A DNA stretch of 64,000 bases from positions 227,131 through 291,130 of the forward strand of contig DATCYF010000011.1 in NCBI GenBank assembly GCA_036570425.1, given 5' to 3'. The DNA is from Rhizorhapis sp036570425. Lineage in GTDB: Bacteria > Pseudomonadota > Alphaproteobacteria > Sphingomonadales > Sphingomonadaceae. The position numbers were made by a program, and so were the translations under genes. The notes below the pieces were generated by a model, which ran no database searches, had not been told where the DNA came from, and saw nothing but the letters and a program-made list of their open reading frames with translations. Shown here piece by piece: positions 25,501-32,961 of this stretch; positions within the stretch are counted from its first letter, which is position 1, and each line of letters begins with the position of its first letter.

Positions 25501-25741
25501 ATTCGAGACCCGGCACGCCCGCGAGCGCGGTTTCGATAGGAAAAGCGACTTGTGTCTCGACCAGTTCAGGCGAGAGTGCAGGCGCAACGATATTTACCTG
25601 AACCTGGTTGTTGGTGATGTCGGGAACGGCATCGATCGGCAGACGACTGATCGCCCAGCCCCCGATCACCGCGGCGATGAGCGTCATGAGCAGGATGAAC
25701 CAGCGCCGCTCGACTGAGAATGTGACAATACGGTCGATCAT
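22526..25741 (-). CDS. czcA: CzcA-type heavy-metal RND pump, second operon
   Basis: This 1071-residue RND protein has the DFGLIVDGAVIIVEN motif in TM4, the divalent-cation HME-RND signature, and the usual two periplasmic loops (for example DFLPQLDEGDL-like EFLPQLDEGDL after TM7). The ATG at 25741 is chosen; a TTG at 25747 overlaps czcB. It is clearly homologous to the pump at 7400-10645 but divergent through both loops, so it is not a recent duplication. Gene order on this strand is czcI-like, czcC, czcB, czcA. Confidence 0.94.
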   Translation of the reverse strand: MIDRIVTFSVERRWFILLMTLIAAVIGGWAISRLPIDAVPDITNNQVQVNIVAPALSPELVETQVAFPIETALAGVPGLEYTRSLSRNGFAQITAVFSESTDIYFARQQVSERLRVAEEGLPEGATPTMGPIATGLGEVYMWTVHLEHRDEDTHKPGEPGLQPDGSYITPEGDRLVSEADKATYLRTAQDWIVAPLLKNTPGLAGVDTIGGYVKQFQVIPDMQRLAALGMDLTALAQALEQNNVGVGAGVVDRGGEGLAVRSDARIRNIGELAGTVIATREGVPIRLDQVAQVRLGQAIRYGSASENGKEVVVGTAVMRIGENSRTVASAVAARLDEINASLPTDVVVQPVLDRTSLVNSTIKTVSKNLIEGALLVIVVLFLLLGNFRAALIAALVIPITMLMTSFGMLRGGVSANLMSLGALDFGLIVDGAVIIVENALRRISERQHHYGRTLRPEERLSVVAQAAREMIRPTVFGQAIIILVYVPLLTLTGVEGKTFTPMALTVIMALVSAFVLSLTFVPAMLAIWLSKPVEEKEGRIMSWLKRRYEPGLHQAMKRATLTMGVGVGAFLAAILTFSFLGQEFLPQLDEGDLTAQVLRVPGTSVDQSQAMQSRIEQEIAKLPEVRFVFSKTGTAELASDPMPPNISDTFIIMKPKSEWPDKGLSKADLVAKVETVLESIPGGAFEITQPIQMRFNELIAGVRGDVAIKVFGDDFDTMNDTANQIAAILRKTEGAVDVRVEQTEGLPMLDIRPRRDIMSRLGITAQAVQDTVSAAIGGRDAGMIFEGDRRFSVTIRLSDMARADLQTLAQVPVPLPNGGFVPLQSVADIGVSDGPNQISRENGKRRVVVQANVRGRDVASVVADARETIDREVRLSAGQYLDWGGQFENLQSASERLMLVVPACFALIMLLLYGALGSVRDAAIVFTGVPLALVGGVLALFLRGMPFSISAAVGFIALSGIAVLNGLVMVTSIQGLIANGMDRAKASYEGAMMRLRPVVMTALVASLGFVPMAIATGSGAEVQKPLATVVIGGLISATLLTLFVLPTLYARYGRRVEEAVQNGDSEPLTSS

Positions 25742-25743
25742 GA

Positions 25744-26895
25744 TCAATGTCCGTGCTCCGCTTCGCCCTTGCCTAGCTCTGCCTTAAGGGTGAAGCTGTT
25801 CAGCCCGGCGAGCCGTTCATCACCCTTCAGTCCCGACGTCACCACCACGTTGCCTCCGCTTGGGTTTCCAAGCGTGACGGGCGTGGCCTTGAAGCCATGA
25901 TCGGTACGCACAAACACGGTGGGGCGTCCCTCAACCGTCTGGATCGCGTTTTGCGGAACGAGCACCGATCCGGCACCGCCGCCCGGCAGTCGGATCGAGG
26001 CGGTGACAGGTTCCCCGACCCGCCACTGTCCGGAGCGATTATCGATGACGGCGATCACCGTTGCGAGGCGAGTAGCCTCGTCAAGTATCGGTGATACGAA
26101 GTCGACTCGCGCTACCGACCTGCGGTCGCCGGAGACGATCTCGATTTCAGAGCCGGGCCTTACCCTTCCAGCATCGGCCGGGGAGAGCGCGACAGTGACC
26201 GCGACGCGCGACAGGTTGGCGATGCGGAACAGCTCGGCATCGGCCGCGACGGTTTGGCCCAGGGTTGCGCTGCGCGAGACGACCTGCCCCGACAAGGGTG
26301 CCGTCACTCCGATACGGTTGAGCGCACCACCTCGGCCACCCGCTGCAGCGACTTGCTGCTGAGCAAGGCGCTGCGCGATGCGGGCCTCGGTCGCGGCAGT
26401 GCGAGCGGCGATCAGATCCTGTTCGGGCGAAACGCGCTGGTCGAACAGGCTCTGCTCGCGACGCAGGTTTGATTCCGCAAGGGTCAGTCGTGCCCGAGCC
26501 GCTTCGATCTCGGCATTGAGCGAAGCGGCCTCACGGCTTTCGATGATCGCAAGCGTCTGCCCTTGCCCAACTGACTGACCGAGGTGACGGGTCAGTGAAA
26601 CCACCCGTCCGCCGATGGCGGCGGACACGACCTGCATCCCTTGCGGATCGCCCTCGATCGTCGCCGGCAACGTCAACGCACCGCCGCCGCTACGGACGAC
26701 ACGGACCAGTTCGATTCCTGCCTTGCGTATCTGTTCAGGGCTGAGGTCGATGACGCCCTCTTCTTCGGCGTGGCTGGCTTTTTCGGCGGTAGTGACGTTC
26801 TCGGCCGTTTCCGGAGCGGGCTCACCACTAGAGCAACCGGCCAGCAGCAATGCAGCGAAGCTGAGCGGCAATGCCGCTTTCAAATAGGACTTCAT
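25744..26895 (-). CDS. czcB: CzcB-type adaptor, lipoprotein form
   Basis: This 383-residue RND adaptor has a lipoprotein signal (LLLAGCSS, Cys near residue 21) instead of the transmembrane anchor of the first CzcB. The lipoyl half AIGGRVVSLTRHLGQSVGQGQ, a coiled-coil hairpin (about 130-190), APLSGQVVSRSATLGQ and a beta-barrel follow. The tail ends GEAEHGH, a possible metal-binding patch. Its stop lies two bases before the czcA2 ATG. A CAGGGAAAT element occurs before its start and also before czcC2. Confidence 0.92.
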   Translation of the reverse strand: MKSYLKAALPLSFAALLLAGCSSGEPAPETAENVTTAEKASHAEEEGVIDLSPEQIRKAGIELVRVVRSGGGALTLPATIEGDPQGMQVVSAAIGGRVVSLTRHLGQSVGQGQTLAIIESREAASLNAEIEAARARLTLAESNLRREQSLFDQRVSPEQDLIAARTAATEARIAQRLAQQQVAAAGGRGGALNRIGVTAPLSGQVVSRSATLGQTVAADAELFRIANLSRVAVTVALSPADAGRVRPGSEIEIVSGDRRSVARVDFVSPILDEATRLATVIAVIDNRSGQWRVGEPVTASIRLPGGGAGSVLVPQNAIQTVEGRPTVFVRTDHGFKATPVTLGNPSGGNVVVTSGLKGDERLAGLNSFTLKAELGKGEAEHGH

Positions 26896-26897
26896 GG

Positions 26898-28163
26898 TCA
26901 ATTTCCCTGTTCAGGCGCAGGAGCGGTCAGACGCTCAAGCCGTGCCCTGGCATTCTGATAGACAGCGCGTGTGTCGATTGCGGCGAGCCGGGTCTCGGCC
27001 AGCATCCTTTCGGCATCGAGCAGTTCGAGCTGCCCGAATTTACCTTCGCGATAACCGATCCGCGCGATACGGGCGGCTTCCTGTGAGGCTGCAAGAGCAG
27101 GACCGTTGGCTGCCCGCGCCAGGGTTGCAGCATTATCCGCTTCCGTCCGGGCATCGAGGATCGCTTGCTCAACATCGAGCCGGGTCATGCGGCGTTGTGC
27201 TTCGACCCGGTTGCGCTCGGCGCTTGCCTGCCCCACGGCGGCTCTGCCCGAGTTGAACAGCGGGATCGGAACCGAAATGCTGAACAATACAGCAGTGTCG
27301 TTCGATTCCGAGAATCGCCGCACACCCGGCCCAACTGTCACGTCTGGAATGCGCTGTGACCTTGCAAGCCGCACACCGGCATCGGCAACCGCAAGATCCG
27401 CATCGGCGGCAGCGAGCGCCAAGGCGCCCTCGGCGCTTGGCACCAGTTGGGGACCATAGGAGCCAGACAGAGTATCCAGCCAAGCAAGATCAAGGGGCCC
27501 GACCACAGGCTGTCCGATCCTGCGACCGAGATTGATGCGCGCACTCTCGAGGATTCGCCGGGCGTTTTCGGCCGCCGCCTCGGCGTTGACACGGGCAACG
27601 TCCGCTCGCTGTTCTTCGATTGGCGAAGCCCGTCCGGCCCGAACGCGCACGCGCGCGCCATTCAAGGCGTCGTTCGCGATGCGCGTCTGATCAAGAGCTG
27701 TCGTCAGCCGCCGTTCGGCTGCCACCGCATCGATGTAGAGCTGCGTGACCTGAAGCCGGATATCGGCCTCTGTGATGGCGGCGGCAAGCTGCGCGCGTGT
27801 CGTACGTGCGTCGGCAACGGCGATCCGGGCTGACCGCTTGCCGCCAAGCTCGATCGGGATCGAAACTCCGACGGTAGTTTCAGCACCCCGAAGCCCACGA
27901 TAGAGGCCCGTGCCGGCAATATTCTCTACCTCTGTCGAAACGGTTGGATTGGGACGCAGGCCCGCGATGGTCCGGCCTGCCTCGGCAGCAGCGATGTCGG
28001 CGCGAGCCGCGTCGGCGGCGGGGGCGCTGCCTCCGGCGGCCGCAACCGCCTGATCAAGAGTAAGCGGCGGGGCCGCAGGAGGAGCCGTTGTGGCACTATC
28101 CTGTGCTTGCGCCACGGCGGCGCAAGACACGGCAGCGAACAAGGCTGCAAACATTCTGTGCAT
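26898..28163 (-). CDS. czcC: CzcC-type outer-membrane channel, second operon
   Basis: This 421-residue outer-membrane factor has a signal peptide (cut near AVAQAQD) and two OEP halves; the C-terminal half has RIGYREGKFGQLELLDAERML. The ATG at 28163 follows an AGGGAAAT site; the in-frame extension to 28190 lacks one. Partner of CzcB and CzcA of the same operon, it forms the outer-membrane exit. Confidence 0.92.
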   Translation of the reverse strand: MHRMFAALFAAVSCAAVAQAQDSATTAPPAAPPLTLDQAVAAAGGSAPAADAARADIAAAEAGRTIAGLRPNPTVSTEVENIAGTGLYRGLRGAETTVGVSIPIELGGKRSARIAVADARTTRAQLAAAITEADIRLQVTQLYIDAVAAERRLTTALDQTRIANDALNGARVRVRAGRASPIEEQRADVARVNAEAAAENARRILESARINLGRRIGQPVVGPLDLAWLDTLSGSYGPQLVPSAEGALALAAADADLAVADAGVRLARSQRIPDVTVGPGVRRFSESNDTAVLFSISVPIPLFNSGRAAVGQASAERNRVEAQRRMTRLDVEQAILDARTEADNAATLARAANGPALAASQEAARIARIGYREGKFGQLELLDAERMLAETRLAAIDTRAVYQNARARLERLTAPAPEQGN

Positions 28164-28239
28164 GCTGATTTCCCTGATTAATACGAGCAAGACTCGCCGC
28201 CGCCACGCAGTGCGAGGCGGCGAGCTGACTACGAATTAA

Positions 28240-28581
28240 TCAGGCCATAGGAGGGCGTAGCGGTGGCCCGACCCACCATCGAGCATACACGTCGCTGGCC
28301 GCGAAACAGAACTTTGCAGGCACTCCGCAAGACAGATCATGGGACGTGCCGGAAACAGGTGTGAAGAGGCAATGGCCAGCGCAACCGCCATGATTGTGCG
28401 GCACATCTTGGTCGGAGACGTCGGATGACTGCTCCGAATCACGGTCAGCGTGCATTTCGCCCGAACATTCAAGCGCTGCGGTAGTTGGAAGCTCGCGCGC
28501 ATGCACCATCGTCGACGCGATCAGTGACGTCATCAAAAGACAAAAAAGGAACATGCTCCGGCGCAACATGATGCGCGCCAT
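28240..28581 (-). CDS. Small periplasmic CzcI-like protein, second operon
   Basis: This 113-residue protein has a signal peptide (FLFCLLMTSLIASTMVHA), a His/Cys-rich region (HNHGGCAGHC near residues 62-71), further Cys residues, and a C-terminal tail GPPLRPPMA. It heads the second czc operon exactly as the 111-residue protein at 4325-4660 heads the first. The two share the layout and the RPPxA end. A GGAGAGGAT site precedes the ATG. It probably binds or senses metal in the periplasm. Confidence 0.6.
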   Translation of the reverse strand: MARIMLRRSMFLFCLLMTSLIASTMVHARELPTTAALECSGEMHADRDSEQSSDVSDQDVPHNHGGCAGHCLFTPVSGTSHDLSCGVPAKFCFAASDVYARWWVGPPLRPPMA

Positions 28582-28956
28582 AGCGGACTATCCTCTCCAT
28601 GTCACAGGAAAGGTTCGAAAGTGACCGTCACCTCTCGCACCACCGAGTCGTGGTTACCACATTCTTCGCACGTTCCTCATGCCACAGCCCTCAGAAGTGC
28701 ATGTCGGCAAAAAACGCGGTCAGTAGAAGTGGCGACACATATTGTCGGCTTTGTCCAGTTTCGGGCATCAAATACCGCCGTGAGCCGTCACATCCCAGGC
28801 TACGCCAGCGTAGTAGATGTGGCAGTCCTTTGCGGCAATGACGTTCGAATCCATCACTGACATGACTGCTTCGCGCATAATTCCAGTTATTTCCGGTGTT
28901 CCATGACCACCCTGAAACCGGACGACCGGCATTCCGGCGTTTGCCCAAAATCCACC
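28582..28956. other. Promoter region of the second czc operon
   Basis: No gene is recognised in this 375-base gap between the second czc operon and arsH. Two perfect short palindromes lie 40-80 bases upstream of the czcI-like start: GTGACCGTCAC (28621-28631) and GTGGTTACCAC (28650-28660). They are plausible regulator sites for the czc promoter, but no matching regulator gene is in the window. Confidence 0.4.
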
Positions 28957-29700
28957 TCAGCGTCCACTGATCGCGATGCTGGAGAGATCCGAGGACGGAT
29001 CAATGACCATTCCCGCTTCCTTCCGCTCGGAATAGCGGTTCACCAGCGTATCCGCGTGCGGCCGCAGCAGCACCGTGAAGCGGACCAGCTCCTCCATCAC
29101 ATCGACGATGCGATTATAATAGCTCGACGGCCTCATCCGCCCGGCCTCGTCAAACTCGTTGAACGCCTTCGCTACCGACGACTGGTTGGGAATGGTGAAC
29201 ATCCGCATCCAGCGGCCCAGCAGCCGCAGCGTATTGACGCTGTTGAACGACTGCGATCCGGCCGACACCTGCATGACGGCCAGCGTGCGCCCCTGCGTCG
29301 GGCGCATACCGCCCATCGCCAGCGGCAGATGATCGATTTGCGTCTTCATGATGCCCGATATCTGGCCGTGCCGCTCGGGGCTGCACCACACTTGCCCCTC
29401 CGACCAGAGGGAGAGTGCGCGCAGCTCATGCACGGCGGGATGATCGTCATTTGCAACCTGATCGGGCAGCGGCAGGGTCGATGGATCGAAGATACGGGTT
29501 TCACACCCGAACAACCGGAGAAGGCGTGCTGCCTCCTCGATGCACAGGCGTGAGTAGGAACGCTCGCGAAGCGATCCGTAGAGCAGCAGGATGCGCGGCG
29601 CGGGATCGTCAGGCCCCAGGCCCACTGCCGGGCGATCGATTACATATTTGCGATCCAGCGCCGGTAGATGTTCCGGATCGGAAAGGTGACGGAGCGACAT
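28957..29700 (-). CDS. arsH: ArsH NADPH-dependent FMN oxidoreductase
   Basis: This 247-residue flavoprotein has the FMN-phosphate loop YGSLRERSYSR near residues 41-51, SPERHGQISGIMKTQIDHLPL in the middle and the ArsH-specific RWMRMFTIPNQSSV segment. ArsH oxidises trivalent organoarsenicals and can confer resistance to methylarsenite. It is the last gene of arsR-arsC-acr3-arsH, three bases downstream of acr3. Confidence 0.93.
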   Translation of the reverse strand: MSLRHLSDPEHLPALDRKYVIDRPAVGLGPDDPAPRILLLYGSLRERSYSRLCIEEAARLLRLFGCETRIFDPSTLPLPDQVANDDHPAVHELRALSLWSEGQVWCSPERHGQISGIMKTQIDHLPLAMGGMRPTQGRTLAVMQVSAGSQSFNSVNTLRLLGRWMRMFTIPNQSSVAKAFNEFDEAGRMRPSSYYNRIVDVMEELVRFTVLLRPHADTLVNRYSERKEAGMVIDPSSDLSSIAISGR

Positions 29701-29703
29701 AGC

Positions 29704-30774
29704 TTATCTCGCTAAAGCTGGCGCAGTGGCAGGGAACCAGCGACGCCCGAGCCATAGAGCAAGGTGGACCAGCAGGATCAGGACCGGCACTTCGACCAGC
29801 GGGCCGATCACCGTCGCGAAGGCAACGGGCGAGGCCAGACCGAATGCGGCGATGGCGACGGCTATCGCCAGTTCGAAGTTGTTGCCCGCGGCGGTGAACG
29901 CGATCGCGGTGGTGCGCGGATAGTCCGCCTCGATCAGCTTGCCCATGAAGAAGCTGACGAGGAACTGGACGACAAAGTAGATCGTCAGCGGGATAGCAAT
30001 CCGCACGGCATCAACCGGCAGCCGCACGACGTCTCCCCCCTTCAGGGTAAACATGGCGACGATCGTGAATAGCAGTGCCACCAGCGTGATCGGTCCGACC
30101 CGTGGCAGGAACCTGCCCTCATACCAGGCCGCGCCGCGCTTCGCGACGAGCAGCCTACGGGTCAGATATCCCGCCACAAATGGCAGGCCAAGATAAAGCA
30201 GCACGGCTTGGGCGATGGTCCAGAAGCTGACGTCGATGACGCTGCCCTCAAGCCCGAACAAAGGCGGCAGGACCGTGAGGAAGAACCAGGCGTAAACGCT
30301 GAAGAAGGCGATCTGGAATATCGAATTGAAGGCGACCAGACCGGCCACATACTGATTGTCACCCCTGGCGAGCTGGTTCCACACCAGCACCATCGCGATG
30401 CACCGCGCGAGACCGATAAGGATGACGCCGGTCATATATTCCGGGCTGTCGCGCAGGAAGATCACGGCGAGCGCGAACATCAGCGTCGGCCCGATGAGCC
30501 AGTTCTGTACCAGCGACAGCACCAGCACACGCTTGTCGGCAAATACTCTGGACAGTTCCTCGTAGCGCACGCGCGCGAGCGGCGGATACATCATCAAGAT
30601 CAGCCCGATTGCGATCGGTACATTGGTAGTGCCCACAGACAGGCTGTTGAGCGCTGCCGGCAGACCGGTGAAGGCCGTGCCCAGAGCGACGCCCAGCGCC
30701 ATGGCGGCGAAGATCCAGACCGTCAGGTAGCGATCGAGAAAGCCCAGGCGCTCAGGCTTGGAGAAGTGCTCCAT
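29704..30774 (-). CDS. acr3: Acr3 arsenite efflux permease
   Basis: This 356-residue, roughly ten-span transporter of the BASS/ACR3 family has FLDRYLTVWIFAAMALGVALG at the N-terminus, MMYPPLARVRYEEL, and the conserved Cys in GLARCIAMVLVWNQLARGD that is needed for arsenite transport. The ATG overlaps the arsC stop by ATGA. It exports As(III) from the cytoplasm, including that made by ArsC. Confidence 0.94.
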   Translation of the reverse strand: MEHFSKPERLGFLDRYLTVWIFAAMALGVALGTAFTGLPAALNSLSVGTTNVPIAIGLILMMYPPLARVRYEELSRVFADKRVLVLSLVQNWLIGPTLMFALAVIFLRDSPEYMTGVILIGLARCIAMVLVWNQLARGDNQYVAGLVAFNSIFQIAFFSVYAWFFLTVLPPLFGLEGSVIDVSFWTIAQAVLLYLGLPFVAGYLTRRLLVAKRGAAWYEGRFLPRVGPITLVALLFTIVAMFTLKGGDVVRLPVDAVRIAIPLTIYFVVQFLVSFFMGKLIEADYPRTTAIAFTAAGNNFELAIAVAIAAFGLASPVAFATVIGPLVEVPVLILLVHLALWLGRRWFPATAPALAR

Positions 30775-31199
30775 CAAATCACTTTCCGGCCGGCGTCATC
30801 GATGACGCGTTCCCCATCTTCCTTGGCGAAAGCACCACGCTGCGGTGCAGGAAGAATATCGAGGACTGCTTCAGAGGGGCGGCAGAGCTTTACGCCGAGC
30901 GGCGAAACCACCAGCGGCCGGTTGATGAGGATCGGGAATTCCATCATCGCATCGATCAAGGCCTCGTCGCTAAGACTTTCATCGCCAAGCCCGAGGTCGG
31001 CGTAGGGCGTGCCCTTCTCCCGCAGCAGCGCACGCGGCGATATGCCCGCGCGCGTGATAAGTTCGACCAGCAGCGCCCGGCTAGGCGGTGTCTTCAGATA
31101 TTCGACGACATGCGGCTCGATCCCGGTGTTGCGGATCATGGCCAGTGCATTGCGCGAGGTCCCGCACTCCGGGTTATGGTAGATGATGATGTCGGTCAT
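30774..31199 (-). CDS. arsC: ArsC arsenate reductase (glutaredoxin type)
   Basis: This 141-residue protein has IIYHNPECGTSRN, with the catalytic Cys at residue 12, and the family pattern EYLKTPPSRALL and FPILINRPLVVSPLGVKLCRP. It reduces As(V) to As(III) using glutathione and glutaredoxin. The ATG at 31199 is chosen since homology starts there; the open frame upstream overlaps arsR. It is coupled to acr3. Confidence 0.94.
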   Translation of the reverse strand: MTDIIIYHNPECGTSRNALAMIRNTGIEPHVVEYLKTPPSRALLVELITRAGISPRALLREKGTPYADLGLGDESLSDEALIDAMMEFPILINRPLVVSPLGVKLCRPSEAVLDILPAPQRGAFAKEDGERVIDDAGRKVI

Positions 31200-31210
31200 T
31201 TTGCGCTCCG

Positions 31211-31540
31211 TCAGCAGCAGGTGAGTTCGGCCAGAAGGGGCTCGCACAGCTCCGCGCGCCCCTGGCAGCAATCCTTGGCCAGGAAGACCATCAACCCCGT
31301 CAACGCATCAATGTTGGCTCGCTGGATCTGATGGCGTCCGCGCTTCTCGGCGAGCACAAGTCCTGCCTTCACGAGAACGGCGAGATGCGTGGAAAAGGTG
31401 CTTTGGCTCAGCCCCGAAGCCTCGACGAGATCGCCCGTCGACAAGCCCTCAGGCTCATGCCGAACCAACAGGCGGAAGGCTTCCAATCGCGTTGGATGCG
31501 CGAGCGCTGACAGGATCGAAAGGGCGTTATCTGTGTCCAT
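31211..31540 (-). CDS. arsR: ArsR arsenic-responsive repressor
   Basis: This 109-residue winged-HTH ArsR/SmtB protein has LSALAHPTRLEAFRLL, recognition helix SQSTFSTHLAVLV and a C-terminal Cys cluster (91, 92, 99, 108, 109). The alpha-3 CxC site of the E. coli/R773 type is absent, so arsenite is likely sensed by the C-terminal Cys91-Cys92-Cys99 group, as in the Acidithiobacillus type. It represses arsR-arsC-acr3-arsH. Two dyads and the promoter lie directly upstream, and its ATG is only eight bases from the -10. Confidence 0.92.
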   Translation of the reverse strand: MDTDNALSILSALAHPTRLEAFRLLVRHEPEGLSTGDLVEASGLSQSTFSTHLAVLVKAGLVLAEKRGRHQIQRANIDALTGLMVFLAKDCCQGRAELCEPLLAELTCC

Positions 31541-31600
31541 GCATCGGAATTATACGATGCGTTCGGTGGCGTCAATAATTCATCGATAATTTCCGATGAA
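31541..31600 (-). promoter_or_regulatory. ars promoter with two ArsR-type operators
   Basis: Two 20-bp dyads have the same build. GCATCG (31541-31546) pairs with CGATGC (31555-31560), and TCATCG (31580-31585) pairs with CGATGA (31594-31599); both have 8-base centres and start 39 bp apart. On the minus strand the -10 TATAAT (31549-31554) lies inside the first dyad and TTGACG (31570-31575) serves as -35 with a short 15-bp spacer. Transcription would start at or next to the arsR ATG, so the message may be leaderless. Confidence 0.75.
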
Positions 31601-31873
31601 ATGTCATCTTTGCCGGCGACCCAGTGATACTGGGGCTCAATCAAATTCTTACGCAATGGCGCTTGTTGCTCCGTTGGCAGTTGTCAACGCCGTTGACCAC
31701 CGCTTGCGAACAGGGAACGCCTTCCTCCTGACGTCGAGCCCTGCGGGTCTGGCCCTACCTCCATCAGCGGGGACACCCCGCAACGCCCCGAGAGGGAGAG
31801 TGCGGCCGGATTGGCCGTGACGGGTTGAAAGGCAGAGGGAGTGTCCACTGCCGGCCCGTCGCGGAGACTCGCG
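31601..31873. other. Junction between the ars operon and the conjugative-element genes
   Basis: No gene is seen in these 273 bases. The last part holds the leader hairpin of the ArdC gene (31819-31860). The gap separates the minus-strand resistance genes from the plus-strand backbone of the mobile element, so it is a likely module boundary, but no att-like repeat or insertion-sequence end was recognised. Confidence 0.4.
31819..31860 (+). promoter_or_regulatory. Leader hairpin upstream of ardC
   Basis: GACGGG (31819-31824) pairs with CCCGTC (31855-31860), with an inner stem GGCAG / CTGCC (31831-31835 and 31848-31852). The closing CCCGTC ends 13 bases before the ATG. A leader with the same closing stem occurs at 32907-32947 before the ParB-like gene, which suggests a shared RNA control element. 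Confidence 0.45.
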
Positions 31874-32833
31874 ATGGCACGTACCAACACCACCTCTCAC
31901 ACCGACAGCGATCGGACAGACCTCTATCAGTCTATCACCGACAAGATCATCACTGAGCTGGAGGCCGGCCGCGTTCCCTGGGTGCAGCCGTGGGCTTCGT
32001 CGAAGGCATCGCTAGACATGCCGCGCAACGGCAAGACCGGCGATCGTTATTCCGGGATCAACATTCTGATCCTCTGGGACGCCGTGGTCGCCAACGGCTT
32101 CTCGACCAACAGCTTCCTTACCTTCCGGCAGGCGCTCGCACTGGGCGGCAATGTGCGCAAGGGCGAGCGCGGCACGACCGTCGTCTATGCCCATCGCTTT
32201 ACGCCGGACAGCGAACGCCGCCGCGCCAGCGAGGACGGTCGTGAGCCGGGTTCGATCCCCTTCCTCAAACGCTACACCGTCTTCTCGACCGACCAGTGCG
32301 AGGGATTGCCGGATCGGATCGCCGCCCCGCCGCCGCCCGTGCCCGAAGGGCTCATCCGGCCTGAAGCCGAAGCGCTGATTGCCGCGACCGGCGCCGACTT
32401 CCGCATCGGCGGCGAGCGCGCCTTCTATGCGCCCGGCCAGGACTATGTGCAGGTGCCGCGCCCGGACGCCTATTTCGACCCCATAAACTGGCATCGGACA
32501 GCATTTCACGAGCTATCGCACTGGGTCGGCGGTCGAAGCCGGCTCGACCGCGATCAGACTGGCGCGTTCGGTTCGAAAGAATATGGACGCGAAGAGCTGA
32601 TCGCCGAGATGGGGGGCGCCTTCGTCTGCGCCGCGCTCGGCATCGTGCCGACCGTCCGGCACGCCGATTACCTCGGTTCCTGGCTGGACATCATCCGCGA
32701 GGATAATCGGGCCATCGTCCGCGCGGCCAGCGCCGCCTCGAAAGCCGCAAACTTCCTGCTCGACTTCCGTGGTGAGCTCGCCACGGATCAGCCCGATACA
32801 GGCGATCCAGCGACGTGGCGGGAGGCGGCATAA
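31874..32833 (+). CDS. ardC: ArdC-type antirestriction protein
   Basis: This 319-residue protein has an N-terminal ArdC-N domain (DKIITELEAGRVPWVQPW, with YSGINILILW following) that binds single-stranded DNA. The C-terminal zincin-like metallopeptidase has FHELSHWVGG with His212, Glu213 and His216, followed by EELIAEMGGAFVCA. ArdC protects incoming conjugative DNA against restriction. The ATG at 31874 has a GGAG site; a GTG at 31841 is in frame but lies inside the leader hairpin. It is the first gene of the mobile-element part. Confidence 0.9.
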   Translation: MARTNTTSHTDSDRTDLYQSITDKIITELEAGRVPWVQPWASSKASLDMPRNGKTGDRYSGINILILWDAVVANGFSTNSFLTFRQALALGGNVRKGERGTTVVYAHRFTPDSERRRASEDGREPGSIPFLKRYTVFSTDQCEGLPDRIAAPPPPVPEGLIRPEAEALIAATGADFRIGGERAFYAPGQDYVQVPRPDAYFDPINWHRTAFHELSHWVGGRSRLDRDQTGAFGSKEYGREELIAEMGGAFVCAALGIVPTVRHADYLGSWLDIIREDNRAIVRAASAASKAANFLLDFRGELATDQPDTGDPATWREAA

Positions 32834-32906
32834 TGCGCTTGCCCCTCCAGCGCTAGCGCCTGGGCCCAGGCCGCAGGGAGAGTGAGGGGATGGCCTTCGG
32901 CTTTGT

Positions 32907-32947
32907 GACGGGCTTGCAGCCGAGAGAGAGTCTCCCGGCGGCCCGTC
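32907..32947 (+). promoter_or_regulatory. Leader hairpin upstream of the ParB-like gene
   Basis: Perfect 7-bp arms GACGGGC (32907-32913) and GCCCGTC (32941-32947) enclose a loop with GAGAGAGAG. The arrangement, including the distance of 14 bases to the ATG at 32962, copies that of the ardC leader. Confidence 0.45.
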
Positions 32948-32961
32948 ATGGAGTAACCGAC

